Shown piece by piece: positions 1-9,289 of a stretch of 64,000 nucleotides of DNA; positions within the stretch are counted from its first letter, which is position 1, and each line of letters begins with the position of its first letter. The stretch is from an uncultured Methylopila sp. GTDB lineage: Bacteria; Pseudomonadota; Alphaproteobacteria; Rhizobiales; Methylopilaceae. The notes under the pieces are model-generated. The model was not told the origin of the DNA. It searched no databases and saw only the letters and a program-made list of their open reading frames with translations. The translations under genes and the position numbers were made by a program. The stretch covers positions 1-64,000 of the forward strand of contig CABHPB010000080.1 in the NCBI GenBank assembly GCA_902168115.1, in the 5' to 3' direction.

Positions 1-23
1 TCGTACTGCTTGCGGGTCAACAT
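1..23 (-). CDS. lexA: LexA repressor, N-terminal fragment (runs off the window)
   Basis: Only the first seven and two-thirds codons lie in the window. Read leftward from the ATG at 23-21 they give MLTRKQY followed by the start of a Glu or Asp codon. That matches the conserved N-terminus of LexA, the SOS repressor, which binds DNA through a winged helix and cleaves itself when RecA is activated. The call is supported by position, because lexA commonly follows moeA in Hyphomicrobiales, and by a perfect alphaproteobacterial SOS box 49 bases upstream of the start. The rest of the gene lies outside the window, so its integrity cannot be judged. Confidence 0.8.
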
Positions 24-44
24 GGCCGGCTCCGGGCGTGACCA

Positions 45-59
45 AAACAAATCATGAAC
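45..59 (-). promoter_or_regulatory. Degenerate second LexA half-site pair
   Basis: AAAC-N7-GAAC on the plus strand (GTTC-N7-GTTT on the lexA strand) differs by one base from the SOS direct repeat. It sits between the perfect box and the lexA start. It may be a weaker second operator or a chance match. Confidence 0.4.
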
Positions 60-71
60 ATCTTGGTAGCT

Positions 72-86
72 GTTCTATGTGTGTTC
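72..86 (-). promoter_or_regulatory. LexA (SOS) box, GTTC-N7-GTTC
   Basis: The 15 bases read GTTC, TATGTGT, GTTC on the plus strand, a perfect match to the GTTC-N7-GTTC direct repeat recognised by alphaproteobacterial LexA. It lies just upstream of the lexA start, which implies autoregulation. Confidence 0.85.
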
Positions 87-265
87 CGCAAGGCGTTAAA
101 ATGACGTTGCTGCGCCCGACGCTCTGCGCGGCGGGAATGTATGCGGCTCATCATTCGGCCGACTGAGTGCAAAAGTCGCGCGCGCCCGCGTTCGAACCGT
201 CAGGCGTCGCCGATCAAGTCATTCGGATAAAATGGAAAACGGCCGAGGGCGACGCGCCGATCCGG

Positions 266-1483
266 TCAGTACGGGAACGGCAGCGCGAGGTAGCGGCATG
301 GGTCTCCGGACTTTGCCGCCGGCGCATCGGCCGGACGGACCAGCAGGCATTCGGCGTCGGACATCGGCCGCAGCATCGACGAATCCTGGCGCGGGAAAGC
401 GGCCACGACAGCAACGCCGGACGAATCATGGGTGAGCGCCGCGCGCATGTAGTCTTCGCGCCGGTCGTTCTCCGGCATGTCGCGTCCGAGCACGCCAGCA
501 AGCAGTTCCGGGGCGTGGTCGGCGCCCGTGAGCAGTTTTCGCAGCGCCGGGACGAGGAACAGCAGCGAGCAGACGATCGACGAGACCGGGTTGCCCGGCA
601 GGCCGAGGACCAGCGTCTTCCCGCGGCGGCCGGCCATCATCGGCTTGCCGGGCCGCATCGCGATCTTCCAGAAGCCGAGCGAGACGCCCTCGGCCTCGAG
701 CGCCGGCTTGACGAGGTCGTGGTCGCCGACCGAGGCGCCGCCGAGGGTGACGAGGATGTCGGCGTCTTCCAAGAAAGCGCGGGCGATGGCGGCGCGGATC
801 GCGGCGGGCTCGTCGGGCGCGATGCCGAGGTCGATTGGCGTTCCGCCCTCGCCGGCGACGATGGCCGAGATGGCGTAGCTGTTGGACGCGACGATCTGGT
901 CGGGCCCGATCTCGCCGCCGGGCGAGACCAGTTCGTCGCCGGTGGCGAGGATCGCGACGCGCGGGCGGCGGACGACGTCGAGCGCCGGATGGCCCGCGGC
1001 GGCGGCGAGCGCGAGGTCGCGCGCGCCGAGCTTGCGGCCGGTCTCGAGCAACGTCTCGCCGTCCGCGAAGTCGAGGCCTGCGCGCCGGATGTGGCGGCCG
1101 GCGAGCGCCGCCTCGCGCACGGCGACCGTGTTTCCTTCGCGGTCCGCGTCCTCCTGCAGGAGGATGGCGTCGGCGCCTTGCGGCACCGGCGCGCCGGTGA
1201 AGATCCGCACCGCCTCGCCCGCGCCGACGGCGCCCGCATGGCTGCGGCCGGCGGCCGCTTCCCCGACGACCTCGAGCCGCGCGCCGGCGCCTGCGTCGGC
1301 GGCCCGCACGGCGTAGCCGTCCATGGCGGAGCAGTCCCAGGGCGGCTGGGTCCTCAGCGCCTTGAGCGGGGAGGCCAGCCTGCGGCCGAGCGACTCCGTC
1401 AGCGAGGCGCTTTCGGCGGGAAGCCGAGACAGCCCCGAAAGAATGTTTGCGCGGGCCTCCGGGATGGGCAGGAGACCGCTCAC
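266..1483 (-). CDS. moeA: Molybdopterin molybdenumtransferase MoeA
   Basis: This 405-residue protein is a full-length MoeA, which inserts molybdate into adenylylated molybdopterin in the last step of molybdenum cofactor synthesis. Visible motifs are [43 protein letters not shown] and GLPGNPVSS, the last three belonging to the MoCF-binding domain. The start is a GTG at 1483-1481 that overlaps the moaC stop in a GTGA, so translation is probably coupled. Longer open frames upstream lie inside moaC and are out of phase with it. The gene is the last complete member of a trp-moa-moe transcription unit. The 242 bases between it and lexA hold the lexA operators. Confidence 0.95.
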   Translation of the reverse strand: MSGLLPIPEARANILSGLSRLPAESASLTESLGRRLASPLKALRTQPPWDCSAMDGYAVRAADAGAGARLEVVGEAAAGRSHAGAVGAGEAVRIFTGAPVPQGADAILLQEDADREGNTVAVREAALAGRHIRRAGLDFADGETLLETGRKLGARDLALAAAAGHPALDVVRRPRVAILATGDELVSPGGEIGPDQIVASNSYAISAIVAGEGGTPIDLGIAPDEPAAIRAAIARAFLEDADILVTLGGASVGDHDLVKPALEAEGVSLGFWKIAMRPGKPMMAGRRGKTLVLGLPGNPVSSIVCSLLFLVPALRKLLTGADHAPELLAGVLGRDMPENDRREDYMRAALTHDSSGVAVVAAFPRQDSSMLRPMSDAECLLVRPADAPAAKSGDPCRYLALPFPY

Positions 1484-1965
1484 GCGTCGCCGTCCGCGAA
1501 AAAATCGCCGGACCTGCCGCCGGACTTGGCGAGCAGCCGGATCCCCTCGATCCGCATGCCGCGGTCGACCGCCTTGGTCATGTCGTAGACGGTGAGGCAC
1601 GCGACGGAGACGGCGGTCAGCGCCTCCATCTCGACCCCGGTCGGCCCGGTGACGCGCGCCGTCGCGACGACACGCACGCCCGGCAGCGTCTCGTCCGGGG
1701 TCAGCTCGACCGACACCTTCGACAAGGCGAGCGGGTGGCAGAGCGGGATCAGCTCGTGAGTCCGCTTGGCGGCCATGATGCCGGCGATGCGCGCGACCCC
1801 CAGAACATCGCCTTTCTTGGCGTCGCCCGCGACGACGAGGGCGAGCGTCTCCGGCGCCATGACGACGCGGCCTTCCGCCGTGGCCTCGCGCGTGGTGGCG
1901 GGCTTGTCGCCGACGTCGACCATGTTGGCCTCGCCGGAGGCGGACAGGTGGGTGAGCTGCGACAT
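1480..1965 (-). CDS. moaC: Cyclic pyranopterin monophosphate synthase MoaC
   Basis: The protein has 161 residues, normal for MoaC, which together with the radical SAM enzyme MoaA converts GTP into cyclic pyranopterin monophosphate. Family motifs are clear: [18 protein letters not shown] near the N-terminus, [14 protein letters not shown] around residues 70-85, and [23 protein letters not shown] followed by KAVDRGM. The gene overlaps moeA by four bases and starts three bases after the preceding small membrane protein gene ends. MoaA is not encoded in this window. Confidence 0.97.
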   Translation of the reverse strand: MSQLTHLSASGEANMVDVGDKPATTREATAEGRVVMAPETLALVVAGDAKKGDVLGVARIAGIMAAKRTHELIPLCHPLALSKVSVELTPDETLPGVRVVATARVTGPTGVEMEALTAVSVACLTVYDMTKAVDRGMRIEGIRLLAKSGGRSGDFFADGDA

Positions 1966-1968
1966 GCC

Positions 1969-2340
1969 TTACGCCCCGACCTGCTTCATGAGGGCGCTGA
2001 CGACGTCGAAGGCCACGGCGGCGACGACGCCGACGCCGGTCATCGCGAAGCCGATCAGATAGAGCTTCGTCGCGCGGTCGTAGATCTTCTTGGCGAGGCT
2101 CTCCATCGGCAGCAGCAGCGCGAGCGCGCGAACCTGCAGCGCCGCGCCGATGAAGATCGCGACCAGCGGCACGAGGTCGTAGAAGCGCCAGACGCCGGGG
2201 CTCGAGGCCCATTGCGCCAGGAAGCCGAGCGTGAAGGACACGGTGATGCCGAAGGCGGTGATCGTGCCGTTGCGGAAGACGGCCTCGATCCGCTCTTCCT
2301 CCTCGGCGGGAAGCGCCGCCGCGCTCGCGTCTTCCGTCAT
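1969..2340 (-). CDS. Small membrane protein of unknown function
   Basis: The 123-residue protein has a short acidic N-terminus (EEEER) and three predicted hydrophobic segments: about residues 27-46, 53-77 and 93-117. I do not recognise a named family. The gene overlaps the end of the DUF1003 gene by four bases (ATGA) and ends three bases before moaC, so all of these are translated from one message. The two membrane genes sit between trpC and moaC, which I recall as adjacent in many relatives. A role linked to DUF1003 is inferred only from this coupling. Confidence 0.75.
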   Translation of the reverse strand: MTEDASAAALPAEEEERIEAVFRNGTITAFGITVSFTLGFLAQWASSPGVWRFYDLVPLVAIFIGAALQVRALALLLPMESLAKKIYDRATKLYLIGFAMTGVGVVAAVAFDVVSALMKQVGA

Positions 2341-2906
2341 GCCTCGCCCGCCTGTCCCTCGCGCCGCTGCAGCAGCGCCGTCAGCAGCCTGATCTGCTCG
2401 TTCTGCTTGTCGATCAGCTCGGCGAGATGCTCGGTCCGCAGCGTGTCGAGCTTCTCATGCAGCGCCATGATCTCGATCTCCGACTTGAGGTTCACCTCGT
2501 AGTCGAGCTCGGCGTTGTGGCGGTCCTTCGCCGACTGACGGTTCTGGCTCATCATGATGACCGGGGCCTGCAGCGCGGCGAGCATCGAGAGCATCAGGTT
2601 GAGGAAAATGAAGGGGTAGGGATCGAAGGGCGCCGTCAGCAGCCAGACGTTCGCGACCGCCCACAGCACAAGGAACAGCAGAAAAAGGATGATGAAGGTC
2701 CACGAGCCGCCGAAGGTCGCCACCCGGTCGGCGAGCCGTTCGCCGAAGGTCATCGTCCCCTCGTAGGTCTCGTTCGGGTCGCGCGAGGCGATGGTGCGCG
2801 CCTTGGCGTGTCCGAGCGCGCGCTTCTCGGCCTCGTCGAGCGCCTCCAGCGCGCGGCCGAACCATTTTGGCGCGTGGCGCGCGAGAAGCGTGTGCTGCTC
2901 CGTCAT
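2337..2906 (-). CDS. DUF1003 family membrane protein
   Basis: This 189-residue protein matches DUF1003. It has a cytoplasmic N-terminal region of about 65 residues, then two adjacent membrane helices (around SWTFIILFLLFLVLWAVANV and FIFLNLMLSMLAALQAPVIM). The conserved MMSQNRQSAKDRHNAELDYEVN stretch follows, leading into a C-terminal coiled coil (residues about 145-180). The biochemical role of the family is unknown. It is encoded 35 bases after trpC and overlaps the next membrane gene, so it is probably co-transcribed with the tryptophan and molybdopterin genes. Confidence 0.88.
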   Translation of the reverse strand: MTEQHTLLARHAPKWFGRALEALDEAEKRALGHAKARTIASRDPNETYEGTMTFGERLADRVATFGGSWTFIILFLLFLVLWAVANVWLLTAPFDPYPFIFLNLMLSMLAALQAPVIMMSQNRQSAKDRHNAELDYEVNLKSEIEIMALHEKLDTLRTEHLAELIDKQNEQIRLLTALLQRREGQAGEA

Positions 2907-2941
2907 GGCTTTGCGAACTCCGGTCTCGTCCGAAGCTGACC

Positions 2942-3733
2942 TTATGCTGCGAGCAGCGCCTTCGTCGCGGCCGTGACGTCCTGCTGGCGCATCAGGCTTT
3001 CGCCGACGAGCAGCGTGCGGCAGCCGACGGAGGCGAGGCGGGCGACCTCGGCGTTCGTGAAGATGCCGCTCTCGCCGACGATGATGCGATCGGCCGGGAT
3101 CTTCGCCGCCAGCTCCTCGGTGGTCTCGAGCCGCACGTCGAAGGTCCGCAGGTTGCGGTTGTTGACGCCGACCAGCGTCGTGCCGAGCGGCAGCGCGCGA
3201 TCGAGTTCTTGTGCGTCATGCACCTCGACGAGGACGTCCATGCCGAAGTCGCCAGCCGCCGAAACGAGGTCGCGCGCCTGCGCGTCCGTCACCGCCGCCA
3301 TGATGACGAGGATGCAGTCCGCGCCGAGCGCACGGGATTCCGCGACCTGATAGGGCTCGTAAAGAAAATCCTTGCGGATCGCAGGCAGCGAGACCGCGTC
3401 GCGCGCCTCGCCCAGATACTCCGGCGCGCCCTGGAAGGACGGGCCGTCGGTCAGCACCGACAGGCAGGTCGCGCCGCCGGCCGCATAGGCGCGGGCGAGG
3501 GCGGGCGGGTCGAAGTCGGCGCGGATCAAACCCTTCGAGGGGCTCGCCTTCTTGATCTCGGCGATCAGAGCCGGGCGGCCCTCGTCTAGCGTCTGCCGGA
3601 TCGCGCGGACGAAGCCGCGGGGCGGGGAGGCTGCGTCGGCGAGGCGGCGCTGCTCGTCAAAACTGCGCTCGGCCTTGGCGGCCTCGATCTCGCGCCGCTT
3701 GTAGGCGCCGATCTTCTCCAGAATGTCGCTCAT
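2942..3733 (-). CDS. trpC: Indole-3-glycerol phosphate synthase
   Basis: The 263-residue TIM-barrel enzyme closes the indole ring of tryptophan by converting carboxyphenylamino-deoxyribulose phosphate to indole-3-glycerol phosphate. Characteristic segments in order are [13 protein letters not shown] (catalytic lysine), [27 protein letters not shown] (second lysine), [21 protein letters not shown] and IVGESGIF. It is not fused to trpF. The ATG start overlaps the trpD stop by four bases, so trpD and trpC are probably translationally coupled. Confidence 0.97.
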   Translation of the reverse strand: MSDILEKIGAYKRREIEAAKAERSFDEQRRLADAASPPRGFVRAIRQTLDEGRPALIAEIKKASPSKGLIRADFDPPALARAYAAGGATCLSVLTDGPSFQGAPEYLGEARDAVSLPAIRKDFLYEPYQVAESRALGADCILVIMAAVTDAQARDLVSAAGDFGMDVLVEVHDAQELDRALPLGTTLVGVNNRNLRTFDVRLETTEELAAKIPADRIIVGESGIFTNAEVARLASVGCRTLLVGESLMRQQDVTAATKALLAA

Positions 3734-4755
3734 GCGGCTTCTTCCCGGGTGGAGACGCGCACGAGCGCGTCGAGCCGCGAATAGGCGGCCCCGCTGTCGA
3801 GCGAGGCGGCGGCCTGCTCGGCCCCTTCGGCGAAGCTGTCCGCGACGCCGGCCACGACGAGCGTCGCCGCGGCGTTGAGGATCGCGACGTCGCGATAGGC
3901 GCCCTTGGCGCCGTCGAGCACCGCGCGCATCGCCGCGGCGTTGTGTTCGGCGTCGCCGCCGGCGAGCGAGCCCATGGGATGCTCGGGCAGGCCGGCGTCA
4001 GCGGGCGAGATCTCGAAGTTTTTCACCGCGCCGTCCTTGAGCTCGGACACGGCGGTCGGGCCGGAGACGGTGATCTCGTCGAGGCCGTCGGAGCCGTGGA
4101 CGACCCAGGCGCGCTCGGAGCCGAGCTGCGCCAGCGCCTCGGCGATCGGCTCGACCCATTTGCGAGCGAAGACGCCGACCATCTGGCGGGTGACGCCCGC
4201 CGGGTTCGCGAGCGGGCCGAGCAGGTTGAAGATGGTGCGGACGCCGAGCTCGGTGCGGGCCGGGCCGACATGGCGCATCGCCGAATGGTGGTTCGGCGCG
4301 AACATGAAGCCGATGCCGGCCTCGGAGATGCACTCGCCGATCCGCTGGGGCGTCAGGTCGACCTCGACGCCGAGCGCCTTCAGCACGTCGGCCGAGCCGG
4401 ACTTCGACGACAGCGCCCGGTTGCCGTGCTTGGCGACGGGCACGCCGCAGCCGGCGACGACGAAGGCGGCGCAGGTCGAGACGTTCACCGAGCCTGCGCC
4501 GTCGCCGCCGGTGCCGACGACATCGACCGCATTGGCGGGCGCCGAGACCGGCGTCATGCGCGCGCGCATCGCGGCGACCGCGCCGGCGATCTCGTCGATG
4601 GTCTCGCCGCGCAGGCGCAGCGCCATCAGGAAGGCGCCGATCTGGGCCGGCGTGGTCTCGCCCGACATGATCTGCCCGAAGGCCGCCTCGGCGTCCGCCC
4701 GCTCGAGGGGGCGGCCCTCGGCGACATGCGCGATGACCTGCTTGAACGTGTCCAC
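3730..4755 (-). CDS. trpD: Anthranilate phosphoribosyltransferase
   Basis: This 341-residue enzyme attaches phosphoribose from PRPP to anthranilate, the second committed step of tryptophan synthesis. The glycine-rich PRPP loop is [16 protein letters not shown]. It is followed by the [17 protein letters not shown] segment, the [17 protein letters not shown] stretch and [13 protein letters not shown], all typical of TrpD. It stands alone, not fused to trpG. trpG ends 14 bases upstream and trpC overlaps its 3' end, giving the order trpG-trpD-trpC. Confidence 0.97.
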   Translation of the reverse strand: MDTFKQVIAHVAEGRPLERADAEAAFGQIMSGETTPAQIGAFLMALRLRGETIDEIAGAVAAMRARMTPVSAPANAVDVVGTGGDGAGSVNVSTCAAFVVAGCGVPVAKHGNRALSSKSGSADVLKALGVEVDLTPQRIGECISEAGIGFMFAPNHHSAMRHVGPARTELGVRTIFNLLGPLANPAGVTRQMVGVFARKWVEPIAEALAQLGSERAWVVHGSDGLDEITVSGPTAVSELKDGAVKNFEISPADAGLPEHPMGSLAGGDAEHNAAAMRAVLDGAKGAYRDVAILNAAATLVVAGVADSFAEGAEQAAASLDSGAAYSRLDALVRVSTREEAA

Positions 4756-4769
4756 GGACGGCGGCTCCG

Positions 4770-5390
4770 TCAGCCGGCGCGCGCGGCTACGAGCCGGCGG
4801 CGGTTCGCGTTCCAGTCGGCGGCGTCGCTCAGGAAATTCGAGAAGATCGCCGCGCCGTGCTCGGAAGCGATGCTCTCGGGATGGAACTGGACGCCGTGGA
4901 TCGGGAAGTCGCGATGCGACAGGCCCATGATGAGGCCGTCGTCAGTCTCGGCGGTGACCTCCAGCATCTCCGGAAGGCCGTCGCGGCGCACGACGAGCGA
5001 GTGGTAGCGCGTGGCGCTCAGCGGCCCGTTGATGCCGCGGAACGGCCCGCGCCCGAAATGGGAGATGCGCGCGAGCTTGCCGTGGACCGGCGTCGGGGCG
5101 CGCTCGACGATCCCGCCGAACACCTCGCCGATCGCCTGGTGGCCGAGGCAGACGCCGAAGATCGGCGTCTCGCCGGCGGCGCGACGGATGAGGTCACAGG
5201 AGATCCCGGCCTCGTGCGGCGTGCAGGGGCCGGGCGAGATCACGATGGCGTCAGGGCCTTCGGCCATGACGTCCTCGACGCTCACCTTGTCGTTGCGATG
5301 CACCGTCACCTGCGCGCCGAGCGCGCCGATGGCGTGCACCACGTTCCAGGTGAAGCTGTCGTAGTTGTCGATCAGGGTGACGGCGGTCAT
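4770..5390 (-). CDS. trpG: Anthranilate synthase component II (glutamine amidotransferase)
   Basis: The 206-residue class I glutamine amidotransferase supplies ammonia to TrpE for anthranilate formation. The active-site elbow is [16 protein letters not shown] (nucleophilic cysteine), and the His-Glu pair lies in [14 protein letters not shown]. Other landmarks are DNYDSFTWN at the N-terminus and [14 protein letters not shown]. It heads the trpGDC unit. trpE is not adjacent in this window, as expected where trpE or a trpEG fusion lies elsewhere. A PabA role in folate synthesis cannot be excluded from sequence alone. Confidence 0.93.
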   Translation of the reverse strand: MTAVTLIDNYDSFTWNVVHAIGALGAQVTVHRNDKVSVEDVMAEGPDAIVISPGPCTPHEAGISCDLIRRAAGETPIFGVCLGHQAIGEVFGGIVERAPTPVHGKLARISHFGRGPFRGINGPLSATRYHSLVVRRDGLPEMLEVTAETDDGLIMGLSHRDFPIHGVQFHPESIASEHGAAIFSNFLSDAADWNANRRRLVAARAG

Positions 5391-5474
5391 CGCTCAATGC
5401 TCAACGCGAGGCAGGCGGCAGAAAGCGCGACGGCGGACGGCGCGTCAAGGGCGAGGGTCAGTCAGGCCGACTGC

Positions 5475-5518
5475 GTCCTTCGAGACGCCGGCCTTGCGGC
5501 CGGCTCCTCAGGATGAGG
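5475..5518. repeat. REP-like palindromic intergenic repeat, copy 1
   Basis: This 44-base element has the layout TTCGAGACGCC, a GC-rich hairpin, then GCTCCTCAGGATGAGG. Elements of this pattern are, from memory, dispersed between genes in many Hyphomicrobiales genomes. It is partnered by an inverted second copy 25 bases away. Confidence 0.75.
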
Positions 5519-5543
5519 AACGTGGGGGCTGGGTCGAAACGGT

Positions 5544-5589
5544 CCTCATGCTGAGGAGCCTCCGCGGGAGCGGAGGCGTCTCGAAGCAC
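5544..5589. repeat. REP-like palindromic intergenic repeat, copy 2 (inverted)
   Basis: Its reverse complement shares TTCGAGACGCC and GCTCCTCAG-ATGAGG with copy 1. The inner hairpin stem is different (CTCCGC/GCGGAG instead of GGCC-rich arms), yet pairing is kept. The two copies together could form a large cruciform between trpG and the DUF2865 gene. Confidence 0.75.
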
Positions 5590-5628
5590 GCAGTTCGCCT
5601 CGGCTTTCTCAGCGGCCCAGCGAACGCC

Positions 5629-6876
5629 TCACCTCAGGTCTGGCGGCGTCTCGAAGCTGCGTTCCTCGAGTGGGGCGCGCTCGACTGGGCGGCGGTCGGC
5701 GCGCGGCTGGTCGAGGATGATGACGTCGTCGGCGGGCGCCTCGCGAGCCGGCGTCGTCGCGCCGGTCTGGTCGCCGCTGTCGGCGGTCGGATCGCGGCGA
5801 CGGCGCTCCTGCGCCTCGGCGGTCCGGGCCGCCTTGGCCTTGGCGATCGCGGCGTCCGCCTTGGCCTTGGCCTCGGCCTGGATCTTGGCCTGCTCCTCTG
5901 GCGTCTTGGCGCGGGCCATCGCCTCGGCGGTCTGCTGGTCGACGACGATGTCGCCCTTCTTGACCGTCTTGTCGTCGACGCCGGACAGCGCCTCCGCCCA
6001 GTTCATGCCCTCGGGCTTGCAGGAGCAGCCGGCGACGAACTCCTTGCGGTAGCGGAAGGCGTTTTCGAGCTTGGCGTAGGGCTGGCCGTCCATGTCGGCC
6101 GCGGCCTCCATCTTGCCGCCGGGATTGCCGTAGGCGAACAGCTTCGCCTCCGCGCCGGGGCAGGTCGCCTGGCAGATCGCCTCGTCGCGTTTGAAGGCGT
6201 TTCGGGTGGTCTGGTACGAGATCGGGAAGAAGAAGCCGTCGCAGGTGCGCACGCAGACGGTGCGGTAGGTCGAGACCCGCGGCGTCTCGCCGGGCGTCAT
6301 CTCGGGCTCGACCACGGTTTCTTCGCGGGTGGTCTCCTGGCCGCCGCCGCCGCCGAACAGCATCTCGAAGAAGCCGCGCTTCTGCTGGGCGGCCGGCTCG
6401 CGCGTCACGACCTTGCGCTCGACCAGCCGGTACTGCGGGCCGCATTTGTTGCGCGCGAGCGCGAACAGCAGCTCGCGGCGGCGCGGATCGACGGTCTGCT
6501 GCCCGGCCTGGTTCCGCTGCGCGATCAGGCGGTCGAGGCTGATCTGCATCTGCTTCATCTTGCCTTCGAGCGGGCCGCATTCGGCGGGCGGCTCGGGCGC
6601 GAAGATGAAGCGGCGGCCGCAGCCGATGCCCTTCGAATAGGCGCTTGTGCGGTCGTAGTCGCTCTGGAGCTTGGCGATCTGCTGCTCGATCTGGCGCGGG
6701 TCCGGGCGCTTGGGCCCACCGCGGTCGAGCGCGGCCAGCTGGGCCTCGAGCCCAAGGCACTGGCTGGCGTTCGGATCGCCGCCCTGCGCGTCCGGATCTT
6801 CCTGCGCGCGCGCGCCGCCGGAAATCGACAGCACGGCGAGCACCGCGAGCGTCAGGAGTCTCGACCTCATGCGCAA
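5629..6876 (-). CDS. Secreted DUF2865 family protein
   Basis: The 415-residue protein begins with a signal peptide (RLLTLAVLAVLSISGGARA, cleavage near residue 24). It carries the cysteine-containing DUF2865 core in its middle: TYRTVCVRTCDGFFFPISY, then CQATCPGAEAKLFAY and FRYRKEFVAGCSCKPEGMNWAEAL. An N-terminal region of about 100 residues may be helical, and the C-terminal 120 residues are rich in Ala, Lys, Arg and Asp and look disordered. It is probably periplasmic or surface exposed with structural disulfides. No function is established for the family as far as I know. It stands between the REP pair and the pqq operon and reads in the same direction as both neighbours. Confidence 0.88.
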   Translation of the reverse strand: MRMRSRLLTLAVLAVLSISGGARAQEDPDAQGGDPNASQCLGLEAQLAALDRGGPKRPDPRQIEQQIAKLQSDYDRTSAYSKGIGCGRRFIFAPEPPAECGPLEGKMKQMQISLDRLIAQRNQAGQQTVDPRRRELLFALARNKCGPQYRLVERKVVTREPAAQQKRGFFEMLFGGGGGQETTREETVVEPEMTPGETPRVSTYRTVCVRTCDGFFFPISYQTTRNAFKRDEAICQATCPGAEAKLFAYGNPGGKMEAAADMDGQPYAKLENAFRYRKEFVAGCSCKPEGMNWAEALSGVDDKTVKKGDIVVDQQTAEAMARAKTPEEQAKIQAEAKAKADAAIAKAKAARTAEAQERRRRDPTADSGDQTGATTPAREAPADDVIILDQPRADRRPVERAPLEERSFETPPDLR

Positions 6877-7006
6877 CTCATAGCCGATTCAGCTGGCGGG
6901 CGCGCCAAGCGGCGCGATCCCGGCCCCGACGAGCTTCTAGCGCGTTCGGGGTCGCGCGCACAGGGCCGTCACAATGGGACGGAAGTGAGATGGGCCGCGC
7001 CCGTCC

Positions 7007-8182
7007 TCAGACCGGCGCGTTGTTGCGGGTGATCTCGACCCGCGCCTGTCCCGGCTTCGCGCCGAAGCGGCGATAGATGTAGTCCGTGCCGTCCTTGGCC
7101 GCCGCCTTCATCGCCAGCGACGTGATCTTGGCGTGGAAGGGCGAGAGCGAGCAGGCGGGGTCGGCGTTGCGCGGATCGCCGGTGATCGCCAGCGCCTGGC
7201 AGCGGCAGCCGCCGAAGTCGATCTCCTTGCGCGGGCAGCTGGTGCAGGGCTCCTTCATCCAGCTGGTGCCGCGATAGGCCTCGAAGGCCGAGCCGTTGGT
7301 CCAGATCTCGGACAGGCTCTTCTCGGTCACGTAGTCGAACTGGAGGTGCTCGATCGTCTCGGCCGCGTGACAGGGCAGGACCTTGCCCTGCGGCGTCACG
7401 TTGAGCGACTGCTTGCCCCAGCCGCCGACGCACGGCTTCGGGCGCCGCGCGTAGTAGTCCGGCACGACGGCGTCGATGACGAGCTTGCCTTCGAGCTCTT
7501 CGCGGAGACGGTCGACCGTCGCCGCGGCGCGCATCACCTGCTCGCGCGTCGGCATCAGCATCTCGCGGTTCTCGAGCGCCCAGCCGTAATACTGGGAATG
7601 CGCGATCTCGACGCGGCGTGCGCCGAACTCGAGCGCCATCGACACAAGCGCCTCGATGTTCTCGATGTTGCCGCGGTGGATGACGGCGTTGATCGTGAGC
7701 GGCAGGCCGAGCTCCAGCACCCAGCCGGCGAAGACGCGCTTCTTCTCGTGCGCGCCCTTGAGGCCGGCGATCTTGTCGGCGTTGTCGGGCAGGGCGTCCT
7801 GGATCGAGAGCTGGACGTGGTCGAGGCCCGCGTCCGCGAGCTCCTCGAGCTTCTCGCGCTGGACGCCGATGCCGGAGGTGATGAGGTTGGTGTAGAGGCC
7901 GACCTTCACCGCATGGGCGGTGAGCTCGACAATGTCCTTGCGCGCGGTCGGCTCGCCGCCGGACAAATGAAGGTGCAGCACGCCCATGCTGGCGGCTTCC
8001 GAGAAGACGCGCTTCCAGGTTTCCGTGTCGAGCTCGCCCGACCGCTTGTCGAGCTCGACAGGGTTCGAGCAGTAGGGGCAGGAGAGCGGGCAGCGGTGGG
8101 TCAGCTCCGCCAGCATGCCGAGCGGCGCCGGCGGCGGCACGCGGGTCGCCTGATCCGGGCTCGGGACCGTCATGTCGTTCAT
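7007..8182 (-). CDS. pqqE: PqqA peptide cyclase PqqE (radical SAM)
   Basis: The 391-residue radical SAM enzyme forms the carbon-carbon crosslink between the conserved Glu and Tyr of the PqqA peptide, the first step of PQQ synthesis. The CxxxCxxC cluster motif is [12 protein letters not shown] near residue 40. The SPASM region holds more cysteines: [35 protein letters not shown] and ADPACS. I place the start at the ATG at 8182-8180, preceded by AAGGAGGA. The open frame runs 25 codons further upstream, but those residues lack family similarity. It is the last gene of the operon, 55 bases after pqqD. Confidence 0.96.
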   Translation of the reverse strand: MNDMTVPSPDQATRVPPPAPLGMLAELTHRCPLSCPYCSNPVELDKRSGELDTETWKRVFSEAASMGVLHLHLSGGEPTARKDIVELTAHAVKVGLYTNLITSGIGVQREKLEELADAGLDHVQLSIQDALPDNADKIAGLKGAHEKKRVFAGWVLELGLPLTINAVIHRGNIENIEALVSMALEFGARRVEIAHSQYYGWALENREMLMPTREQVMRAAATVDRLREELEGKLVIDAVVPDYYARRPKPCVGGWGKQSLNVTPQGKVLPCHAAETIEHLQFDYVTEKSLSEIWTNGSAFEAYRGTSWMKEPCTSCPRKEIDFGGCRCQALAITGDPRNADPACSLSPFHAKITSLAMKAAAKDGTDYIYRRFGAKPGQARVEITRNNAPV

Positions 8183-8237
8183 GTCGTCCTCCTTCTCCCC
8201 AGCCCGCCCGACTGCATCGATCAACCGCCCGCCAGAC

Positions 8238-8519
8238 TTACGCCAGGTCGAGCACACGCTTGTTGGCGAGATCCGCCAGCATCTTCTTCACGTCCGTATC
8301 GATCTGCTCGCGGGGCGCGGCGAAGGCGGCGGCGAGCTCGTCGACGATGCCCTCGACCGTGCGCTGGCCGTCGCAGAGCTCCAGCACCTTCACGGCGATG
8401 GCGTCCGGCTTCAGCACCCGCTCCGGCGCGAGCAGCAGCCACTCGTCGCGCACCTCGTCGCGGCGCAGGCGCACCCCGCGCGGCAGTTTCGGCGTCGCGG
8501 TGGAGGCGACTTCGGTCAC
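8238..8519 (-). CDS. pqqD: PqqA-binding chaperone PqqD
   Basis: The 93-residue protein has the PqqD fold, a RiPP precursor recognition element that carries the PqqA peptide to PqqE. Family features are [24 protein letters not shown], then [14 protein letters not shown] and the C-terminal [12 protein letters not shown]. Its ATG overlaps the pqqC stop by four bases. In some Methylobacterium-type genomes pqqC and pqqD are fused; here they are separate but coupled. Confidence 0.95.
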   Translation of the reverse strand: MTEVASTATPKLPRGVRLRRDEVRDEWLLLAPERVLKPDAIAVKVLELCDGQRTVEGIVDELAAAFAAPREQIDTDVKKMLADLANKRVLDLA

Positions 8520-9271
8520 TCGGCGGCCTCACGTTTGAGCGGGCCGTCCGCGGGGACGAAGGCGTTCGGCCACGGCCTGGCGTACAGATAGGCGTGCTCC
8601 AGCGCGTCGAGCATGGCCCACAGCATCGAGCACTTGAACTCCAGCGCGCCGATCGCGGCCTGCTGCTGCTCAGGCGTGCGGGCGTGCTCCTTGACGTAGG
8701 CGAGCGCGAAGTCGCTGTCGCGCTTGGCCTGCACCGGGCGCGCGGTGAAATAAGCGAGCGTCTCCGGCGTGATGAAGTCGTAGTTCGCCAGCATTCCCGA
8801 GACGCGGGTCTTGATGACCATCGGCGAGAACAGCTCGGTGAGCGAGGAGGCGATCGCCTCCAGCAGCGACTTGTCCTTCACGAAGGACAGATAGGCGTTG
8901 ACCGCGAACTTCGTCGCGGGGAGGGCGAGCCGGCCCGACATCACCGCCTCGCGGTCGAGGCCGAGGTCGTCGGTCAGCTTAAGCCACTTGGCGATGCCGC
9001 CTTCCCCCTCGCGCTCGCCGTCATGGTCGATGATGCGCTGGCGCCATTCGCGTCGCATCTGCGCGTCTTCCATGCGGGCGAGAATGTGGGAATCCTTCTG
9101 CGGGATGCAGGCCTGGTAGAGGTAGCGGTTCAGCGCCCAGGCCTCGATCTCGCCGCGCGAGCATTCGCCCGACTGCAGGCGCAGCTGGAACGGATGGAGA
9201 TGGTGGTAGCGGGTCTCGCCGACATGGCGCAGCCGCGCCTCGAGCTCGTCGGGAGTGAAAAGGTCAGCCAT
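8516..9271 (-). CDS. pqqC: Pyrroloquinoline-quinone synthase PqqC
   Basis: The 251-residue cofactor-free oxidase carries out the final ring closure and eight-electron oxidation that gives PQQ. Landmarks are RYHHLHPFQLRLQSGECSR, the WALNRYLYQACIPQKD helix, IIDHDGEREGEGGIAKWLKL and FTARPVQAKRDSDFAL, all typical of PqqC. It has the usual length for a single-domain PqqC. It follows pqqB by 18 bases and overlaps pqqD. Confidence 0.97.
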   Translation of the reverse strand: MADLFTPDELEARLRHVGETRYHHLHPFQLRLQSGECSRGEIEAWALNRYLYQACIPQKDSHILARMEDAQMRREWRQRIIDHDGEREGEGGIAKWLKLTDDLGLDREAVMSGRLALPATKFAVNAYLSFVKDKSLLEAIASSLTELFSPMVIKTRVSGMLANYDFITPETLAYFTARPVQAKRDSDFALAYVKEHARTPEQQQAAIGALEFKCSMLWAMLDALEHAYLYARPWPNAFVPADGPLKREAAE

Positions 9272-9289
9272 CGGATCCTCCGCGTCTCT

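Noticed and set aside
167-1588. Long open frame of 473 codons on the plus strand opposite moeA
   Set aside because: It is the antisense shadow of moeA and part of moaC in high-GC DNA, with low-complexity Arg/Gly/Asp translation and no recognisable domain.
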